NCBI GenBank assembly: GCA_037178625.1
Contig: JAWZXG010000051.1
Coordinates: 1 to 64,000, forward strand
Length of the DNA: 64,000 nt
From: Skeletonema tropicum
Taxonomy: Eukaryota > Bacillariophyta > Thalassiosirophyceae > Thalassiosirales > Thalassiosiraceae
Reading direction: 5' to 3'
Shown here: piece after piece, positions 9,025 to 22,487 of the stretch
Numbering within the stretch: position 1 is the stretch's first letter
Layout of the letters: each line of letters begins with the position of its first letter
Notes under the pieces: generated by a model
The model's database searches: none
Seen by the model: the letters and a program-made list of their open reading frames with translations, nothing else
What the model was told of the DNA's origin: nothing
Position numbers and translations under genes: made by a program

Positions 9025-11253
9025 CTACAGTAATATTAAAGCAGTGAATAGAAGAGGAGGACGGTGATGGCATGGCACAGTAGAATGTAGCTTTATCATT
9101 GCATTGCTCTGTTGATGGCGGTATGTAATTTGAGAGACGGCCATCTTGATTTTTGAAGCGGTACCACCTTCTCAGCCGTATCAAAGCACAACACACGCAG
9201 ATCAAAAATTGACAATGGCTGATATCTTGTCTCCTACGGCGGCCAATGAAGGCGATAAGTGGCGTTTTGGAAAGCTCTCAATTGCGCTCTATCGATTAGG
9301 CCTGTAATTATTCCTGATTGGAGGACCTTTCATTCAATCAATCCGTTCAAAAACAAGGTCTAGAAAGTCACCAGTGGCTCTCAATCCGGCTCCACAGGCC
9401 ACAGCCCGAATTTGACGATATGACAACCAATCGAAAGCTCTTTTCAATCTCTCTTTCGATTAGTACTATCATTCAGCCAACTGAATAATCTAAACATAGC
9501 TCGGGCAAAGCCCTCGCAAAAAAGCGACCACTTTAGTCAGCCTTGTCCAGACAGTTGACAGTTGACAGTTGACAGTTGACAGTTGATTGGTCGAAAATCC
9601 CAAAGAGCGACCAGTTCAATCAGCCTCACATCATGACAGTTGGCACGGAAGCATCAAACGCTTCGCTGAAGAACGATCACTTAATTCAGTAAGATCCAAC
9701 TACTCACTGCTCGGGCAAAGCCCTCGCACAATACACTGAGCATAGATCAGCAATTGCTCATCAGTGAACTAAGTTACATGTACCGTCCAATGATAGTTAG
9801 ATCAACTCAGTACCGTCCATGATAATAATCCATTGTGCAACATCAACTTGCCTCGACTGTGCTCGACATCCTCCGCTTCGCTCCAGACTTACTACCCAAC
9901 AATTTAATGTATTCATTTAATATATTCATTATCAATCTAAGTATGATCCCAACAACATCCGAGGAGGAGGAGGATGTTGGATTGACTATTCCTCCTCCTC
10001 ACCGTCGCCGATGATGATGATCAACAGTTAGTTAACGCGAACTAGTAGTTTGGAATGATCATCGGAGGTGTGGTTGGGATTAATCATCATCATCATCGGC
10101 GGCGTGTGGAGAATGGCGAGTGAGCCGAATGTAGCGTAATGATATTGAATAAGTAATTCCACCGCCGATGATGAATTATTACACCACCGCCGATGTTGAT
10201 GAATGGATTGAAGGTCGAGCGAAGCGAGACAGTGGAAGAAATGATGCGACAAGTCGAAAGTCGAGTGAGCCGGAGGCGAGGGAGATGGAAGTAATGCAAA
10301 TACTGTCAACGGTACGGTGGTGGAAATAGTGAAGGAGCGAGTGAGCCGCCAGGCGAGGGAGCTGTTGATTTTTGATTTTGGTATTGCTATGGTATTATTG
10401 ATAATGATGATATGAAAATATTATATGGACGATGGAAGAATTGACGGTGGTGGAGGTAATTCTGTTCATTTTGTTGAAATTTCGAAATTTTGGAGTGTCT
10501 TCGGCGCTGGGGATGACTTTCTGGGGTACGGTCAATTTAGTTGAGTTGATTGGCAAAGAATCGATATTTGGCCTTGAATAGTACCAATTGATAGAACTCG
10601 ACGAGAGGATTCAAAATCACTACTCATCTCATTCATACGACCAATAGAAGGAGAGGTATGGATGTTTGGATGGGTAGAGTGCGTGGGAGTTTAGGTTGGA
10701 CAAGTGACAAGGAGTGACGCTGAATGACTTCAAGGGTGCACCGTAAGCTTTCCAGCCACATGAACATCTTCAATCATACTCATTTACTATTTAATCATTA
10801 TTTTTCATCTAGAGTCGAGGGCACAATTAATCAACAAACATTGTTGCCCGAACACCTAACAGTAACATAAAACTTCTTGATATTCATTTCTCTCTCCCCT
10901 CTACGTTAGTTTGCGTCCAAAAATTTAAACCTCTCCTCACGAATCCTCCTCCAAGCCTTCTTGCTAGCTCGTACTTCCTTCTTGATACGTTCCTCTTCCT
11001 CACGTTCCTTCTTATTCGGGTCTACGATGCTCTCGAAGGGTTCCGTAATCCACTCATCCCAAACTGACTTGTCTGCCTCAACCTTCTCATTCGACTTGAG
11101 AGCTTCTTATTCTCTTCTATCTTTGCAGCAACTTCATCCGCCTCGTCAAGCCTCTTCTGTGCCCGAAGTGCCTGTTCGAGGTACTTGTATAATGTTAATG
11201 TAATAGTCTCATGATGGTCCGGTCCAATATCAGGAGATTGACATCGCAACTTG
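8996..11253 (+). repeat. Tandem unit 5
   Basis: 2258 bp, 5 heptads at 9551-9585; net +15, most of it before 9460, then isolated changes near 10240, 10411 and 11100. Confidence 0.97.
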
Positions 11254-11279
11254 ATGATGTCTGATGATCTTCCATGGTG
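10906..11279 (-). pseudogene. TPR terminal exon, unit 5, frame-shifted
   Basis: A two-base AG duplication at about 11099-11102 (CTTGAGAGCTTC) shifts the frame in the middle of the exon. The TPR motif half remains readable; the charged tail is out of frame. Confidence 0.6.
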
Positions 11280-13499
11280 CTACAGTAATATTAAAGCAGT
11301 GAATAGAAGAGGAGGACGGTGATGGCATGGCACAGTAGAATGTAGCTTTATCATTGCATTGCTCTGTTGATGGCGGTATGTAATTTGAGACGGCCATCTT
11401 GATTTTTGAAGCGGTACCACCTTCTCAGCCGTATCAAAGCACAACACACGCAGATCAAAAATTGACAATGGCTGATATCTTGTCTCCTACGCGGCCAATG
11501 AAGGCGATAAGTGGCGTTTTGGAAAGCTCTCATTGCGCTCTATCGATTAGGCCTGTAATTATCCTGATTGGAGGACTTTCATTCAATCAATCCGTTCAAA
11601 AACAGGTCTAGAAAGTCACCAGTGGCTCTCAATCCGGCTCCACAGCCACAGCCCGAATTTGACGATATGACAACCAATCGAAAGCTCTTTTCAATCTCTT
11701 TCGATTAGTACTATCATTCAGCCAACTGAATAATCTAAACATAGCTCGGGCAAAGCCCTCGCAAAAAGCGACCACTTTAGTCAGCCTTGTCCAGACAGTT
11801 GACAGTTGACAGTTGACAGTTGACAGTTGATTGGTCGAAAATCCCAAAGAGCGACCAGTTCAATCAGCCTCACATCATGACAGTTGGCACGGAAGCATCA
11901 AACGCTTCGCTGAAGAACGATCACTTAATTCAGTAAGATCCAACTACTCACTGCTCGGGCAAAGCCCTCGCACAATACACTGAGCATAGATCAGCAATTG
12001 CTCATCAGTGAACTAAGTTACATGTACCGTCCAATGATAGTTAGATCAACTCAGTACCGTCCATGATAATAATCCATTGTGCAACATCAACTTGCCTCGA
12101 CTGTGCTCGACATCCTCCGCTTCGCTCCAGACTTACTACCCAACAATTTAATGTATTCATTTAATATATTCATTATCAATCTAAGTATGATCCCAACACA
12201 CATCCGAGGAGGAGGAGGATGTTGGATTGACTATTCCTCCTCCTCACCGTCGCCGATGATGATGATCAACAGTTAGTTAACGCGAACTAGTAGTTTGGAA
12301 TGATCATCGGAGGTGTGGTTGGGATTAATCATCATCATCATCGGCGGCGTGTGGAGAATGGCGAGTGAGCCGAATGTAGCGTAATGATATTGAATAAGTA
12401 ATTCCACCGCCGATGATGAATTATTACACCACCGCCGATGTTGATGAATGGATTGAAGGTCGAGCGAAGCGAGACAGTGGAAGAATGATGCGACAAGTCG
12501 AAAGTCGAGTGAGCCGGAGGCGAGGGAGATGGAAGTAATGCAAATACTGTCAACGGTACGGTGGTGGAAATAGTGAAGGAGCGAGTGAGCCGCCAGGCGA
12601 GGGAGCTGTTGATTTTTGATTTTGGTATTGCTATGGTATTATTGATAATGATGATATTGAAAATATTATATGGACGATGGAAGAATTGACGGTGGTGGAG
12701 GTAATTCTGTTCATTTTGTTGAAATTTCGAAATTTTGGAGTGTCTTCGGCGCTGGGGATGACTTTCTGGGGTACGGTCAATTTAGTTGAGTTGATTGGCA
12801 AAGAATCGATATTTGGCCTTGAATAGTACCAATTGATAGAACTCGACGAGAGGATTCAAAATCACTACTCATCTCATTCATACGACCAATAGAAGGAGAG
12901 GTATGGATGTTTGGATGGGTAGAGTGCGTGGGAGTTTAGGTTGGACAAGTGACAAGGAGTGACGCTGAATGACTTCAAGGGTGCACCGTAAGCTTTCCAG
13001 CCACATGAACATCTTCAATCATACTCATTTACTATTTAATCATTATTTTTTTTCATCTAGAGTCGAGGGCACAATTAATCAACAAACATTGTTGCCCGAA
13101 CACCTAACAGTAACATAAAACTTCTTGATATTCATTTCTCTCTCCCCTCTACGTTAGTTTGCGTCCAAAAATTTAAACCTCTCCTCACGAATCCTCCTCC
13201 AAGCCTTCTTGCTAGCTCGTACTTCCTTCTTGATACGTTCCTCTTCCTCACGTTCCTTCTTATTCGGGTCTACGATGCTCTCGAAGGGTTCCGTAATCCA
13301 CTCATCCCAAACTGACTTGTCTGCCTCAACCTTCTCATTCGACTTGAGCTTCTTATTCTCTTCTATCTTTGCAGCAACTTCATCCGCCTCGTCAAGCCTC
13401 TTCTGTGCCCGAAGTGCCTGTTCGAGGTACTTGTATAATGTTAATGTAATAGTCTCATGATGGTCCGGTCCAATATCAGGAGATTGACATCGCAACTTG
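11254..13499 (+). repeat. Tandem unit 6
   Basis: 2246 bp, 5 heptads at 11795-11829; one A fewer at 11763-11767, one base extra near 12197, three extra T near 13046-13053. Confidence 0.97.
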
Positions 13500-13525
13500 A
13501 TGATGTCTGATGATCTTCCATGGTG
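13154..13525 (-). CDS. TPR terminal exon, unit 6, frame intact
   Basis: Same exon as 1898-2269; frame unbroken. Three extra T in the T run near 13046-13053 lie downstream of the stop. Confidence 0.6.
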   Translation of the reverse strand, partial: HHGRSSDIIKLRCQSPDIGPDHHETITLTLYKYLEQALRAQKRLDEADEVAAKIEENKKLKSNEKVEADKSVWDEWITEPFESIVDPNKKEREEEERIKKEVRASKKAWRRIREERFKFLDAN

Positions 13526-15736
13526 CTACAGTAATATTAAAGCAGTGAATAGAAGAGGAGGACGGTGATGGCATGGCACAGTAGAATGTAGCTTTATCAT
13601 TGCATTGCTCTGTTGATGGCGGTATGTAATTTGAGACGGCCATCTTGATTTTTGAAGCGGTACCACCTTCTCAGCCGTATCAAAGCACAACACACGCAGA
13701 TCAAAAATTGACAATGGCTGATATCTTGTCTCCTACGCGGCCAATGAAGGCGATAAGTGGCGTTTTGGAAAGCTCTCATTGCGCTCTATCGATTAGGCCT
13801 GTAATTATCCTGATTGGAGGACTTTCATTCAATCAATCCGTTCAAAAACAGGTCTAGAAAGTCACCAGTGGCTCTCAATCCGGCTCCACAGCCACAGCCC
13901 GAATTTGACGATATGACAACCAATCGAAAGCTCTTTTCAATCTCTTTCGATTAGTACTATCATTCAGCCAACTGAATAATCTAAACATAGCTCGGGCAAA
14001 GCCCTCGCAAAAAAGCGACCACTTTAGTCAGCCTTGTCCAGACAGTTGACAGTTGACAGTTGACAGTTGATTGGTCGAAAATCCCAAAGAGCGACCAGTT
14101 CAATCAGCCTCACATCATGACAGTTGGCACGGAAGCATCAAACGCTTCGCTGAAGAACGATCACTTAATTCAGTAAGATCCAACTACTCACTGCTCGGGC
14201 AAAGCCCTCGCACAATACACTGAGCATAGATCAGCAATTGCTCATCAGTGAACTAAGTTACATGTACCGTCCAATGATAGTTAGATCAACTCAGTACCGT
14301 CCATGATAATAATCCATTGTGCAACATCAACTTGCCTCGACTGTGCTCGACATCCTCCGCTTCGCTCCAGACTTACTACCCAACAATTTAATGTATTCAT
14401 TTAATATATTCATTATCAATCTAAGTATGATCCCAACAACATCCGAGGAGGAGGAGGATGTTGGATTGACTATTCCTCCTCCTCACCGTCGCCGATGATG
14501 ATGATCAACAGTTAGTTAACGCGAACTAGTAGTTTGGAATGATCATCGGAGGTGTGGTTGGGATTAATCATCATCATCATCGGCGGCGTGTGGAGAATGG
14601 CGAGTGAGCCGAATGTAGCGTAATGATATTGAATAAGTAATTCCACCGCCGATGATGAATTATTACACCACCGCCGATGTTGATGAATGGATTGAAGGTC
14701 GAGCGAAGCGAGACAGTGGAAGAATGATGCGACAAGTCGAAAGTCGAGTGAGCCGGAGGCGAGGGAGATGGAAGTAATGCAAATACTGTCAACGGTACGG
14801 TGGTGGAAATAGTGAAGGAGCGAGTGAGCCGCCAGGCGAGGGAGCTGTTGATTTTTGATTTTGGTATTGCTATGGTATTATTGATAATGATGATATTGAA
14901 AATATTATATGGACGATGGAAGAATTGACGGTGGTGGAGGTAATTCTGTTCATTTTGTTGAAATTTCGAAATTTTGGAGTGTCTTCGGCGCTGGGGATGA
15001 CTTTCTGGGGTACGGTCAATTTAGTTGAGTTGATTGGCAAAGAATCGATATTTGGCCTTGAATAGTACCAATTGATAGAACTCGACGAGAGGATTCAAAA
15101 TCACTACTCATCTCATTCATACGACCAATAGAAGGAGAGGTATGGATGTTTGGATGGGTAGAGTGCGTGGGAGTTTAGGTTGGACAAGTGACAAGGAGTG
15201 ACGCTGAATGACTTCAAGGGTGCACCGTAAGCTTTCCAGCCACATGAAACATCTTCAATCATACTCATTTACTATTTAATCATTATTTTTCATCTAGAGT
15301 CGAGGGCACAATTAATCAACAAACATTGTTGCCCGAACACCTAACAGTAACATAAAACTTCTTGATATTCATTTCTCTCTCCCCTCTACGTTAGTTTGCG
15401 TCCAAAAATTTAAACCTCTCCTCACGAATCCTCCTCCAAGCCTTCTTGCTAGCTCGTACTTCCTTCTTGATACGTTCCTCTTCCTCACGTTCCTTCTTAT
15501 TCGGGTCTACGATGCTCTCGAAGGGTTCCGTAATCCACTCATCCCAAACTGACTTGTCTGCCTCAACCTTCTCATTCGACTTGAGCTTCTTATTCTCTTC
15601 TATCTTTGCAGCAACTTCATCCGCCTCGTCAAGCCTCTTCTGTGCCCGAAGTGCCTGTTCGAGGTACTTGTATAATGTTAATGTAATAGTCTCATGATGG
15701 TCCGGTCCAATATCAGGAGATTGACATCGCAACTTG
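13500..15736 (+). repeat. Tandem unit 7
   Basis: 2237 bp, 4 heptads at 14042-14069; one extra A near 15247. Confidence 0.97.
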
Positions 15737-15762
15737 ATGATGTCTGATGATCTTCCATGGTG
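15391..15762 (-). CDS. TPR terminal exon, unit 7, frame intact
   Basis: Frame unbroken, no difference noticed. Confidence 0.6.
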   Translation of the reverse strand, partial: HHGRSSDIIKLRCQSPDIGPDHHETITLTLYKYLEQALRAQKRLDEADEVAAKIEENKKLKSNEKVEADKSVWDEWITEPFESIVDPNKKEREEEERIKKEVRASKKAWRRIREERFKFLDAN

Positions 15763-17973
15763 CTACAGTAATATTAAAGCAGTGAATAGAAGAGGAGGAC
15801 GGTGATGGCATGGCACAGTAGAATGTAGCTTTATCATTGCATTGCTCTGTTGATGGCGGTATGTAATTTGAGACGGCCATCTTGATTTTTGAAGCGGTAC
15901 CACCTTCTCAGCCGTATCAAAGCACAACACACGCAGATCAAAAATTGACAATGGCTGATATCTTGTCTCCTACGCGGCCAATGAAGGCGATAAGTGGCGT
16001 TTTGGAAAGCTCTCATTGCGCTCTATCGATTAGGCCTGTAATTATCCTGATTGGAGGACTTTCATTCAATCAATCCGTTCAAAAACAGGTCTAGAAAGTC
16101 ACCAGTGGCTCTCAATCCGGCTCCACAGCCACAGCCCGAATTTGACGATATGACAACCAATCGAAAGCTCTTTTCAATCTCTTTCGATTAGTACTATCAT
16201 TCAGCCAACTGAATAATCTAAACATAGCTCGGGCAAAGCCCTCGCAAAAAAGCGACCACTTTAGTCAGCCTTGTCCAGACAGTTGACAGTTGACAGTTGA
16301 CAGTTGAGTTGGTCGAAAATCCCAAAGAGCGACCAGTTCAATCAGCCTCACATCATGACAGTTGGCACGGAAGCATCAAACGCTTCGCTGAAGAACGATC
16401 ACTTAATTCAGTAAGATCCAACTACTCACTGCTCGGGCAAAGCCCTCGCACAATACACTGAGCATAGATCAGCAATTGCTCATCAGTGAACTAAGTTACA
16501 TGTACCGTCCAATGATAGTTAGATCAACTCAGTACCGTCCATGATAATAATCCATTGTGCAACATCAACTTGCCTCGACTGTGCTCGACATCCTCCGCTT
16601 CGCTCCAGACTTACTACCCAACAATTTAATGTATTCATTTAATATATTCATTATCAATCTAAGTATGATCCCAACAACATCCGAGGAGGAGGAGGATGTT
16701 GGATTGACTATTCCTCCTCCTCACCGTCGCCGATGATGATGATCAACAGTTAGTTAACGCGAACTAGTAGTTTGGAATGATCATCGGAGGTGTGGTTGGG
16801 ATTAATCATCATCATCATCGGCGGCGTGTGGAGAATGGCGAGTGAGCCGAATGTAGCGTAATGATATTGAATAAGTAATTCCACCGCCGATGATGAATTA
16901 TTACACCACCGCCGATGTTGATGAATGGATTGAAGGTCGAGCGAAGCGAGACAGTGGAAGAATGATGCGACAAGTCGAAAGTCGAGTGAGCCGGAGGCGA
17001 GGGAGATGGAAGTAATGCAAATACTGTCAACGGTACGGTGGTGGAAATAGTGAAGGAGCGAGTGAGCCGCCAGGCGAGGGAGCTGTTGATTTTTGATTTT
17101 GGTATTGCTATGGTATTATTGATAATGATGATATTGAAAATATTATATGGACGATGGAAGAATTGACGGTGGTGGAGGTAATTCTGTTCATTTTGTTGAA
17201 ATTTCGAAATTTTGGAGTGTCTTCGGCGCTGGGGATGACTTTCTGGGGTACGGTCAATTTAGTTGAGTTGATTGGCAAAGAATCGATATTTGGCCTTGAA
17301 TAGTACCAATTGATAGAACTCGACGAGAGGATTCAAAATCACTACTCATCTCATTCATACGACCAATAGAAGGAGAGGTATGGATGTTTGGATGGGTAGA
17401 GTGCGTGGGAGTTTAGGTTGGACAAGTGACAAGGAGTGACGCTGAATGACTTCAAGGGTGCACCGTAAGCTTTCCAGCCACATGAACATCTTCAATCATA
17501 CTCATTTACTATTTAATCATTATTTTTCATCTAGAGTCGAGGGCACAATTAATCAACAAACATTGTTGCCCGAACACCTAACAGTAACATAAAACTTCTT
17601 GATATTCATTTCTCTCTCCCCTCTACGTTAGTTTGCGTCCAAAAATTTAAACCTCTCCTCACGAATCCTCCTCCAAGCCTTCTTGCTAGCTCGTACTTCC
17701 TTCTTGATACGTTCCTCTTCCTCACGTTCCTTCTTATTCGGGTCTACGATGCTCTCGAAGGGTTCCGTAATCCACTCATCCCAAACTGACTTGTCTGCCT
17801 CAACCTTCTCATTCGACTTGAGCTTCTTATTCTCTTCTATCTTTGCAGCAACTTCATCCGCCTCGTCAAGCCTCTTCTGTGCCCGAAGTGCCTGTTCGAG
17901 GTACTTGTATAATGTTAATGTAATAGTCTCATGATGGTCCGGTCCAATATCAGGAGATTGACATCGCAACTTG
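15737..17973 (+). repeat. Tandem unit 8
   Basis: 2237 bp, 4 heptads at 16279-16306, followed by an extra G (16308). Confidence 0.97.
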
Positions 17974-17999
17974 ATGATGTCTGATGATCTTCCATGGTG
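17628..17999 (-). CDS. TPR terminal exon, unit 8, frame intact
   Basis: Frame unbroken. The adjoining intron (starting in unit 9 coordinates) lacks one GAG. Confidence 0.6.
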   Translation of the reverse strand, partial: HHGRSSDIIKLRCQSPDIGPDHHETITLTLYKYLEQALRAQKRLDEADEVAAKIEENKKLKSNEKVEADKSVWDEWITEPFESIVDPNKKEREEEERIKKEVRASKKAWRRIREERFKFLDAN

Positions 18000-20213
18000 C
18001 TACAGTAATATTAAAGCAGTGAATAGAAGAGGACGGTGATGGCATGGCACAGTAGAATGTAGCTTTATCATTGCATTGCTCTGTTGATGGCGGTATGTAA
18101 TTTGAGACGGCCATCTTGATTTTTGAAGCGGTACCACCTTCTCAGCCGTATCAAAGCACAACACACGCAGATCAAAAATTGACAATGGCTGATATCTTGT
18201 CTCCTACGCGGCCAATGAAGGCGATAAGTGGCGTTTTGGAAAGCTCTCATTGCGCTCTATCGATTAGGCCTGTAATTATCCTGATTGGAGGACTTTCATT
18301 CAATCAATCCGTTCAAAAACAGGTCTAGAAAGTCACCAGTGGCTCTCAATCCGGCTCCACAGCCACAGCCCGAATTTGACGATATGACAACCAATCGAAA
18401 GCTCTTTTCAATCTCTTTCGATTAGTACTATCATTCAGCCAACTGAATAATCTAAACATAGCTCGGGCAAAGCCCTCGCAAAAAAGCGACCACTTTAGTC
18501 AGCCTTGTCCAGACAGTTGACAGTTGACAGTTGACAGTTGACAGTTGATTGGTCGAAAATCCCAAAGAGCGACCAGTTCAATCAGCCTCACATCATGACA
18601 GTTGGCACGGAAGCATCAAACGCTTCGCTGAAGAACGATCACTTAATTCAGTAAGATCCAACTACTCACTGCTCGGGCAAAGCCCTCGCACAATACACTG
18701 AGCATAGATCAGCAATTGCTCATCAGTGAACTAAGTTACATGTACCGTCCAATGATAGTTAGATCAACTCAGTACCGTCCATGATAATAATCCATTGTGC
18801 AACATCAACTTGCCTCGACTGTGCTCGACATCCTCCGCTTCGCTCCAGACTTACTACCCAACAATTTAATGTATTCATTTAATATATTCATTATCAATCT
18901 AAGTATGATCCCAACAACATCCGAGGAGGAGGAGGATGTTGGATTGACTATTCCTCCTCCTCACCGTCGCCGATGATGATGATCAACAGTTAGTTAACGC
19001 GAACTAGTAGTTTGGAATGATCATCGGAGGTGTGGTTGGGATTAATCATCATCATCATCGGCGGCGTGTGGAGAATGGCGAGTGAGCCGAATGTAGCGTA
19101 ATGATATTGAATAAGTAATTCCACCGCCGATGATGAATTATTACACCACCGCCGATGTTGATGAATGGATTGAAGGTCGAGCGAAGCGAGACAGTGGAAG
19201 AATGATGCGACAAGTCGAAAGTCGAGTGAGCCGGAGGCGAGGGAGATGGAAGTAATGCAAATACTGTCAACGGTACGGTGGTGGAAATAGTGAAGGAGCG
19301 AGTGAGCCGCCAGGCGAGGGAGCTGTTGATTTTTGATTTTGGTATTGCTATGGTATTATTGATAATGATGATATTGAAAATATTATATGGACGATGGAAG
19401 AATTGACGGTGGTGGAGGTAATTCTGTTCATTTTGTTGAAATTTCGAAATTTTGGAGTGTCTTCGGCGCTGGGGATGACTTTCTGGGGTACGGTCAATTT
19501 AGTTGAGTTGATTGGCAAAGAATCGATATTTGGCCTTGAATAGTACCAATTGATAGAACTCGACGAGAGGATTCAAAATCACTACTCATCTCATTCATAC
19601 GACCAATAGAAGGAGAGGTATGGATGTTTGGATGGGTAGAGTGCGTGGGAGTTTAGGTTGGACAAGTGACAAGGAGTGACGCTGAATGACTTCAAGGGTG
19701 CACCGTAAGCTTTCCAGCCACATGAACATCTTCAATCATACTCATTTACTATTTAATCATTATTTTTCATCTAGAGTCGAGGGCACAATTAATCAACAAA
19801 CATTGTTGCCCGAACACCTAACAGTAACATAAAACTTCTTGATATTCATTTCTCTCTCCCCTCTACGTTAGTTTGCGTCCAAAAATTTAAACCTCTCCTC
19901 ACGAATCCTCCTCCAAGCCTTCTTGCTAGCTCGTACTTCCTTCTTGATACGTTCCTCTTCCTCACGTTCCTTCTTATTCGGGTCTACGATGCTCTCGAAG
20001 GGTTCCGTAATCCACTCATCCCAAACTGACTTGTCTGCCTCAACCTTCTCATTCGACTTGAGCTTCTTATTCTCTTCTATCTTTGCAGCAACTTCATCCG
20101 CCTCGTCAAGCCTCTTCTGTGCCCGAAGTGCCTGTTCGAGGTACTTGTATAATGTTAATGTAATAGTCTCATGATGGTCCGGTCCAATATCAGGAGATTG
20201 ACATCGCAACTTG
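17974..20213 (+). repeat. Tandem unit 9
   Basis: 2240 bp, 5 heptads at 18513-18547; one GAG triplet missing near 18030. Confidence 0.97.
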
Positions 20214-20239
20214 ATGATGTCTGATGATCTTCCATGGTG
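19868..20239 (-). CDS. TPR terminal exon, unit 9, frame intact
   Basis: Frame unbroken. The candidate donor region beyond it has an extra CAC triplet near 20378. Confidence 0.6.
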   Translation of the reverse strand, partial: HHGRSSDIIKLRCQSPDIGPDHHETITLTLYKYLEQALRAQKRLDEADEVAAKIEENKKLKSNEKVEADKSVWDEWITEPFESIVDPNKKEREEEERIKKEVRASKKAWRRIREERFKFLDAN

Positions 20240-22461
20240 CTACAGTAATATTAAAGCAGTGAATAGAAGAGGAGGACGGTGATGGCATGGCACAGTAGAA
20301 TGTAGCTTTATCATTGCATTGCTCTGTTGATGGCGGTATGTAATTTGAGACGGCCATCTTGATTTTTGAAGCGGTACCACCACCTTCTCAGCCGTATCAA
20401 AGCACAACACACGCAGATCAAAAATTGACAATGGCTGATATCTTGTCTCCTACGCGGCCAATGAAGGCGATAAGTGGCGTTTTGGAAAGCTCTCATTGCG
20501 CTCTATCGATTAGGCCTGTAATTATCCTGATTGGAGGACTTTCATTCAATCAATCCGTTCAAAAACAGGTCTAGAAAGTCACCAGTGGCTCTCAATCCGG
20601 CTCCACAGCCACAGCCCGAATTTGACGATATGACAACCAATCGAAAGCTCTTTTCAATCTCTTTCGATTAGTACTATCATTCAGCCAACTGAATAATCTA
20701 AACATAGCTCGGGCAAAGCCCTCGCAAAAAAGCGACCACTTTAGTCAGCCTTGTCCAGACAGTTGACAGTTGACAGTTGACAGTTGACAGTTGATGGTCG
20801 AAAATCCCAAAGAGCGACCAGTTCAATCAGCCTCACATCATGACAGTTGGCACGGAAGCATCAAACGCTTCGCTGAAGAACGATCACTTAATTCAGTAAG
20901 ATCCAACTACTCACTGCTCGGGCAAAGCCCTCGCACAATACACTGAGGCATAGATCAGCAATTGCTCATCAGTGAACTAAGTTACATGTACCGTCCAATG
21001 ATAGTTAGATCAACTCAGTACCGTCCATGATAATAATCCATTGTGCAACATCAACTTGCCTCGACTGTGCTCGACATCCTCCGCTTCGCTCCAGACTTAC
21101 TACCCAACAATTTAATGTATTCATTTAATATATTCATTATCAATCTAAGTATGATCCCAACAACATCCGAGGAGGAGGAGGATGTTGGATTGACTATTCC
21201 TCCTCCTCACCGTCGCCGATGATGATGATCAACAGTTAGTTAACGCGAACTAGTAGTTTGGAATGATCATCGGAGGTGTGGTTGGGATTAATCATCATCA
21301 TCATCGGCGGCGTGTGGAGAATGGCGAGTGAGCCGAATGTAGCGTAATGATATTGAATAAGTAATTCCACCGCCGATGATGAATTATTACACCACCGCCG
21401 ATGTTGATGAATGGATTGAAGGTCGAGCGAAGCGAGACAGTGGAAGAATGATGCGACAAGTCGAAAGTCGAGTGAGCCGGAGGCGAGGGAGATGGAAGTA
21501 ATGCAAATACTGTCAACGGTACGGTGGTGGAAATAGTGAAGGAGCGAGTGAGCCGCCAGGCGAGGGAGCTGTTGATTTTTGATTTTGGTATTGCTATGGT
21601 ATTATTGATAATGATGATATTGAAAATATTATATGGACGGATGGAAGAATTGACGGTGGTGGAGGTAATTCTGTTCATTTTGTTGAAATTTCGAAATTTT
21701 GGAGTGTCTTCGGCGCTGGGGATGACTTTCTGGGGTACGGTCAATTTAGTTGAGTTGATTGGCAAAGAATCGATATTTGGCCTTGAATAGTACCAATTGA
21801 TAGAACTCGACGAGAGGATTCAAAATCACTACTCATCTCATTCATACGACCAATAGAAGGAGAGGTATGGATGTTTGGATGGGTAGAGTGCGTGGGAGTT
21901 TAGGTTGGACAAGTGACAAGGAGTGACGCTGAATGACTTCAAGGGTGCACCGTAAGCTTTCCAGCCACATGAACATCTTCAATCATACTCATTTACTATT
22001 TAATCATTATTTTTCATCTAGAGTCGAGGGCACAATTAATCAACAAACATTGTTGCCCGAACACCTAACAGTAACATAAAACTTCTTGATATTCATTTCT
22101 CTCTCCCCTCTACGTTAGTTTGCGTCCAAAAATTTAAACCTCTCCTCACGAATCCTCCTCCAAGCCTTCTTGCTAGCTCGTACTTCCTTCTTGATACGTT
22201 CCTCTTCCTCACGTTCCTTCTTATTCGGGTCTACGATGCTCTCGGAAGGGTTCCGTAATCCACTCATCCCAAACTGACTTGTCTGCCTCAACCTTCTCAT
22301 TCGACTTGAGCTTCTTATTCTCTTCTATCTTTGCAGCAACTTCATCCGCCTCGTCAAGCCTCTTCTGTGCCCGAAGTGCCTGTTCGAGGTACTTGTATAA
22401 TGTTAATGTAATAGTCTCATGATGGTCCGGTCCAATATCAGGAGATTGACATCGCAACTTG
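20214..22461 (+). repeat. Tandem unit 10
   Basis: 2248 bp, 5 heptads at 20759-20793; extra CAC near 20378, one T fewer after the heptads, extra G near 20947, 21640 and 22244. Confidence 0.97.
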
Positions 22462-22487
22462 ATGATGTCTGATGATCTTCCATGGTG
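22115..22487 (-). pseudogene. TPR terminal exon, unit 10, frame-shifted
   Basis: A single extra G at 22244-22245 (CTCGGAAGG for CTCGAAGG) shifts the frame just after the WITEPF residues. This is one of two frame-broken copies in otherwise clean stretches; unit 25 is the other. Confidence 0.6.
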